Assembly (NCBI GenBank): GCA_023334545.1 | Contig: JAADVB010000210.1 | Location: forward strand, 1-33,318 | Direction of reading: 5' to 3' | DNA length: 33,318 nucleotides | Origin: Salisapilia sapeloensis | Taxonomy: Eukaryota > Oomycota > Peronosporomycetes > Peronosporales > Salisapiliaceae | Part shown: positions 31,107 through 33,318 of the stretch, piece after piece | Numbering within the stretch: position 1 is the stretch's first letter | How the letters are laid out: each line of letters starts with the position of its first letter | Notes under the pieces: model-generated | Seen by the model: only the letters and a program-made list of their open reading frames with translations | Told to the model about the DNA's origin: nothing | Database searches by the model: none | Translations under genes and position numbers: made by a program

Positions 31107-32472
31107 GGTTGCAGAAGTGTGGGAATGGATAAACGATCGATGGGAAGTGTGTGTAAGAGAGATGAGTCAATTTGCTTTCTGTCGTGGCAAGGACGGTGGA
31201 AGACAGCACTTGAACACCAAGCAAAGCCACCAGAAATAGCTGCATGCGAAAAGGTCTTTAGAAGGTCGTGAGAATGTTGCGTGTGGAAGATGACAGTGTT
31301 GCGCTAGTGAGCTGGCAAAACCTCTGATATCCGATCCGGGTGGAGAAGGTTACTGGACACCAAAGATGGTACTCGTAACGACGCTCAAGCCGCCAGCTCT
31401 TTAGATGATCTGAAGATCTACATTGAGAGAATACGATGGAGGTATCAAACGTCAGCATTTGATTCTACAACACTACGCACGTCTCTGAGTATATGTAGGA
31501 CTTGAACGGAATTCGACTACGACTACCACGCATGTTTCCTCTATCTACTTGATACTCGTAAAATGTAATGCTGTAGTTTATCATTACCTACATATGTCCG
31601 GTAGTCTACCTCTTTATGTCGAGATGTCATCAGGGAGAACCTGAATAGCTGGTTGTAGTACCAGAGCAGACCCGAAAATGGATTATGGTTGTGCTTGTGA
31701 GTTGAAAAATGTGCCTTGCTCAAGCGTTACGACGCAATTTTTTTAATATCCTTATATCTATTTGTGTGCACAATGCAGCAGCAAGATGTAGCGTATATAG
31801 ATAGGATGAAATGGCCGAGGTTGCCGCCGGTGCATGGCAAAGAATCTGTCTTGCTGTCAGTGTCTACCAAAATCTCACCCAGGCATTACTCGATGACAGG
31901 GCGAGGAATCACATAAGTGATGCACGAAGTGGTACGTGCTGGTCATATTAGATAGCTCTTCGACCAATTTTAAATTTTACATTGCTGTACGAGTGATGCA
32001 TTGCACTTTGCTTCCACTTGGAACCAAATACTCCCGGAACCCTCAAAAGTCATATAATTGATAACGCTCACGTAAAATAATCAGGCAAGGGTAAGATGCT
32101 TGTCAGTCAAAAAGGGTAGGTTTGCTCTCAGAATTGTACCATGAGCAACTGTTAGCTCCGGCTACAATACTGGTGGCAGCCACTTGGCTCCGATATTCTC
32201 TAATCTTTTCCAATCGAGCTGGTTAACGTCATCATGGATAACGGTCCTCTCAAAGGCGGTGGTTGTGGTGTAGGCAAGCGCTGATATTGATAGGACAGAG
32301 ACCATTAGACACGCGAGATATAGGACCGTGTGCCGACTGTGTGCCAGCGGGAAAATCTCGGTTGGACAAACAAGCGCATCATCGCTAGGTCATGTTTTCT
32401 TCTGGAGTATCTCACAGATAACTGGCAGTCTCGATTTTTCACCCGACTGCTCCTCCGTGTTTGACTTTTACC
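31107..32472. other. Intergenic stretch, LRR gene / sugar transporter
   Basis: About 1.37 kb between divergently transcribed genes. Frames are below 80 codons and show no domain. It holds both promoters. No repeat, mobile element or RNA gene that I can support; the part 31900-32100 is AT-rich. Confidence 0.45.
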
Positions 32473-33318
32473 ATGGCGCCACAATCATCGCCGATACCCG
32501 TGTCTCCCCATAGTGACCACCATCTATATGCATCAGTCAAATCCCCTCAATCCATTAACGGAAGTGATAATGAAACCCAGCCGACATCACCTGAGGATTT
32601 GCAACCGCGATGGGTCATGTACTGTAGTGTGGTGGTATGCTTACTCCAAACCATTCAGAGCGGATGGTCCAATACGCAATTGAATTATACTGGCTTTCAT
32701 GATGAAGACGACTGCGCTGCGACGCCGGTCGTAGAGGGAACCTGCATGATGTTTCCTGGTCACACGCAGTTGGAGTGGACCTTTGCCATCAACGCATGGC
32801 TCGTAGGCGGTGCAATTGGTAGCTACGTTATCGGCAAGTTCTCATACCATTACGGATCGAAGAATTCCTTGTACCTGAACAGCTTTGTCATTGCTGTTGG
32901 AGCTGTCATCCAGGCAAGTGCCTTCAACGTCTGGCAGTTCACGGCCGGAAGATTTATCTCTGGTCTTGCCACCGGTATCACGTCCGGAGTCACCACGACG
33001 TATCTATCAGAGATTTCACCTCCGAGACTTCGCAGTGCTGTTACTATCTCTTTCCAGATCATCGTGAACGCCTTTGGATTCGTCGCGACGCTCACTTTCT
33101 TTTTTGCTAACACCAGCACCGGCTGGCGGTACATTGCTGCTTTCCCAGCCTTATCGTCCGTATTATTCCTTGCACTTGCTCCCAAGTTCATGGTGAAGAG
33201 TCCAGCGTGGCTCTTGTTGCATGATCGATATGATGAAGCGGAGAGAGAGCTCACTCGTCTGTATGGAGCGGAGAACGTGCCGACTGCCATGGCGTGGATC
33301 GAGTCTCAGCACAACAAA
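32473..33318 (+). CDS. MFS sugar transporter (GLUT-type), 5' part
   Basis: The ATG at 32473 (ACCATGG context) opens 282 codons with no stop up to the right edge, so the 3' half is missing. Residues 1-45 are a polar cytosolic tail rich in S and P. Helix 1 (about 48-65, VMYCSVVVCLLQTIQSGW) is followed by a loop with two cysteines (about 80 and 89), then AINAWLVGGAIGSYVIGKF and KNSLYLNSFVIAVGAVIQ. The sugar-porter signature GRFISGLATGITSGVTTTYLSEISP, with its following PRLRSAV, is complete and diagnostic of class I glucose transporters. SPAWLLLHDRYDEAERELTRLYG near the end is the PESPRWL...EA..L region before the large central loop. Oomycete homologues import hexoses from the host or medium; the sugar cannot be told. 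The window contains helices 1-6 only. Confidence 0.93.
   Translation, partial: MAPQSSPIPVSPHSDHHLYASVKSPQSINGSDNETQPTSPEDLQPRWVMYCSVVVCLLQTIQSGWSNTQLNYTGFHDEDDCAATPVVEGTCMMFPGHTQLEWTFAINAWLVGGAIGSYVIGKFSYHYGSKNSLYLNSFVIAVGAVIQASAFNVWQFTAGRFISGLATGITSGVTTTYLSEISPPRLRSAVTISFQIIVNAFGFVATLTFFFANTSTGWRYIAAFPALSSVLFLALAPKFMVKSPAWLLLHDRYDEAERELTRLYGAENVPTAMAWIESQHNK

Noticed and set aside
32850..33290. 146-codon frame antisense to the sugar transporter
   Set aside because: The plus-strand frame carries the complete sugar-porter signature, so the antisense frame is a shadow.

Overview
The window looks like nuclear DNA of an oomycete, judged by gene content and architecture. Genes are close together on both strands. 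They are either intronless or split by very short GT-AG introns of about 49-70 nt. The proteins are eukaryotic: ABCB transporter, MAPEG, ERGIC, ribosomal uL16/RPL10, NDUFAF7, ALKBH1 and a sugar porter. A probable basal-body/ciliary coiled-coil gene suggests a lineage that still makes flagellated zoospores. Albugo-like compactness is my inference only; no marker in the window fixes genus or species.

Left third (1-11.2 kb): the 5' part of an ABCB-type transporter runs off the left edge on the minus strand, with a frameshift at a seven-A run. Then come a 2.3 kb gene-poor stretch, a MAPEG membrane protein (+), a five-exon TauE/SafE-type transporter with a cysteine-rich N-terminal head (+), an intronless ankyrin-repeat protein with a possible PP1-docking motif (-), and a second gene-poor stretch of 2.4 kb.

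Middle (11.2-23.3 kb): a two-exon minus-strand gene joins a TMEM135-like membrane region to a CENP-C/Mif2-like cupin. It is followed by a polytopic membrane-protein locus with two in-frame stops (a decayed gene, or one with unusually long introns). A six-exon BBOF1-like coiled-coil gene (-) is divergent from ALKBH1 (+) across about 265 bp. Next are a large SDS22-like LRR protein (+), a small two-exon protein of unknown function (+), and a secreted type-B carboxylesterase (-).

Right third (23.3-33.3 kb): strongly codon-biased RPL10 (+), six-exon NDUFAF7 (-), an APP1/DUF2183-type HAD protein (+) divergent from NDUFAF7, a four-exon ERGIC-family cargo receptor with a C-terminal KKID retrieval signal (-), a three-exon AMN1/FBXL-like LRR protein (-), and the 5' part of a GLUT-type sugar transporter (+) that runs off the right edge. 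The neighbours do not form one pathway; this is ordinary oomycete housekeeping sequence. The most unusual items are the TMEM135-cupin fusion and the disrupted membrane-protein locus. Exon junctions were placed by reading frame, GT-AG rule and protein-family continuity; none was tested against transcripts.
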